Positions 13,119 to 13,862 of a stretch of 13,862 bases of DNA are shown piece by piece. Every line of letters starts with the position of its first letter. Position 1 is the first letter of the stretch. Position numbers and translations under genes: made by a program. A model generated the notes under the pieces. That model was given only the letters and a program-made list of their open reading frames with translations. It did no database searches and was not told where the DNA came from. This DNA comes from SIG701 sp045544955 (lineage in GTDB: Bacteria > Bacillota > Clostridia > Oscillospirales > CAG-272): positions 1 to 13,862 of the forward strand of contig JAZPZY010000024.1 in the NCBI GenBank assembly GCA_045544955.1. The letters are read 5' to 3'.

Positions 13119-13793
13119 ATGAAAATCACGTGGCTTGGGCAGGCCGGTCTGCTTTTTAACACCGGCACGTACACGGTACTGATGGATCCGTACCTGTCGG
13201 ACAGCTGCTTTGAAAAAAATCCCAACAGCTTCCGCCGCACGCCCATTGACGAATCCTATTTCGGCATCACGCCGGATATGATCATCTGTACCCACAACCA
13301 TCTGGATCACCTGGATCCCGACACGCTCGCACACTACCTGGCAAAGCCCGGGCAGATCACCGTTCTGGCAAGCGAGGCCGGCTGGCACGAGGTGCGGAAA
13401 TTCGGCGGCGGACACAACTGCGTTATGATGCATCCCGGCACGTCCTGGACGGCCGGCGGTCTTACCGTTACCGCCATCCCGGCGGAGCACTCGGAGCTTT
13501 CCGCCATCGGCGTGATCATCGACGACGGGGAGAACAAATACTGCGTCACCGGCGATACCCTGTACGCGGAAAAGGTGCTCTCTGCCATCCCACGGGGCAT
13601 CCACGCCCTGTTTCTGCCCATAAACGGCGTGGGCAACAACATGAACGCCGCCGACGCGACAAAATTTGCCGAAGCCGTCCGTCCCCGGTACGCCGTGCCG
13701 TTGCACTACGGCATGTTCGATACAATCAACCCCGCCGTCTTCACCTATGAAAACGCCCGGGTAATGGTACCGTACGAGGAAGAAGAGTTTTGA
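13119..13793 (+). CDS. UlaG-like metallo-beta-lactamase-fold hydrolase
   Basis: This 224-residue MBL-fold protein starts with MKITWLGQAG (1-10), typical of the UlaG/YtnP-like group. The metal motif is THNHLDHLD (58-66), with His59, His61, Asp63 and His64. His124 in PAEHS, Asp146 in VTGDT and His196 in PLHYG complete the binuclear site. In UlaG the enzyme is L-ascorbate-6-phosphate lactonase. Beside a sugar-oxidising SDR and an aldonate dehydratase, a sugar lactonase is the best guess, although the family also includes phosphodiesterases and uncharacterised hydrolases. The protein is shorter than UlaG (about 350 residues). The ATG at 13119-13121 has AAAGGAGA (13105-13112) upstream. It lies 57 bases after the DUF559 stop and probably belonged to the sugar-acid group before that gene arrived. 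Confidence 0.88.
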   Translation: MKITWLGQAGLLFNTGTYTVLMDPYLSDSCFEKNPNSFRRTPIDESYFGITPDMIICTHNHLDHLDPDTLAHYLAKPGQITVLASEAGWHEVRKFGGGHNCVMMHPGTSWTAGGLTVTAIPAEHSELSAIGVIIDDGENKYCVTGDTLYAEKVLSAIPRGIHALFLPINGVGNNMNAADATKFAEAVRPRYAVPLHYGMFDTINPAVFTYENARVMVPYEEEEF

Positions 13794-13802
13794 GGGAACG
13801 GT

Positions 13803-13859
<57 letters not shown>

Positions 13860-13862
13860 ATC

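Overview
The window looks like chromosomal DNA from an anaerobic, fairly GC-rich gut-type Firmicute (Clostridia, Oscillospirales-like). This is an inference from purine-rich AGGAGG-type ribosome binding sites, AT-rich sigma-A style promoters set between GC-rich genes, a clostridial type of Etf/FAD oxidase/Fe-S module, and hairpin-filled spacers. It contains no rRNA, tRNA, CRISPR array or transposase that I can recognise. The right edge collapses into G and C homopolymers and is probably a contig end.

Layout. A divergent control region (8122-8471) separates two arms. Leftward (minus strand), in transcription order: a GlcD-type FAD-linked oxidase (6703-8121), a GlcF-like Fe-S protein (5594-6688), a class II aldolase (4782-5609, overlapping the Fe-S gene by 16 bases), a 5-deoxyglucuronate isomerase of the IolB family (3548-4336), a single-chain EtfB-EtfA fusion (1851-3209), and a MurQ/GKRP-like double-SIS protein (100-1761). 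Rightward (plus strand): an RpiR/MurR-type regulator with an SIS domain (8472-9305), an SDR oxidoreductase (9460-10242), an enolase-superfamily sugar-acid dehydratase of the galactonate dehydratase type (10584-11759), a KDPG/KDPGal-type aldolase (11842-12486), a DUF559 nuclease-like gene (12693-13061), and a UlaG-like metallo-beta-lactamase-fold hydrolase (13119-13793).

How it may work together (inference). This reads as a catabolic locus for a carbohydrate acid or cyclitol-related substrate. The SDR and the MBL hydrolase could oxidise a sugar and open a lactone. The dehydratase would make a 2-keto-3-deoxy acid and the KDPG-type aldolase would cleave it to pyruvate. The IolB-like isomerase and the class II aldolase form a second isomerise/cleave branch resembling the end of inositol catabolism, but no other iol gene is present. 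The FAD oxidase, Fe-S protein and fused Etf form a plausible 2-hydroxyacid (or similar) dehydrogenase that passes electrons to or from an Etf, as in the LDH-Etf complexes of acetogens. The SIS-domain regulator beside the promoters probably senses a phosphorylated sugar. A near-consensus leftward promoter is embedded in an alternating series of TGAAAA half-sites.

The most unusual feature is the non-coding DNA. Nearly every spacer over about 50 bases holds perfect or near-perfect stem-loops, often several end to end with 2-7 base loops. One recurrent type, centred on TTTTTGCAAAAA, sits 5-7 bases after three different stop codons and recurs as an inward-facing pair in the regulator leader. A second, exact 40-base sequence with an 11-bp hairpin occurs in two spacers 5.8 kb apart. 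The AT-richer DUF559 gene directly follows another hairpin chain, which suggests a nuclease-plus-repeat unit.
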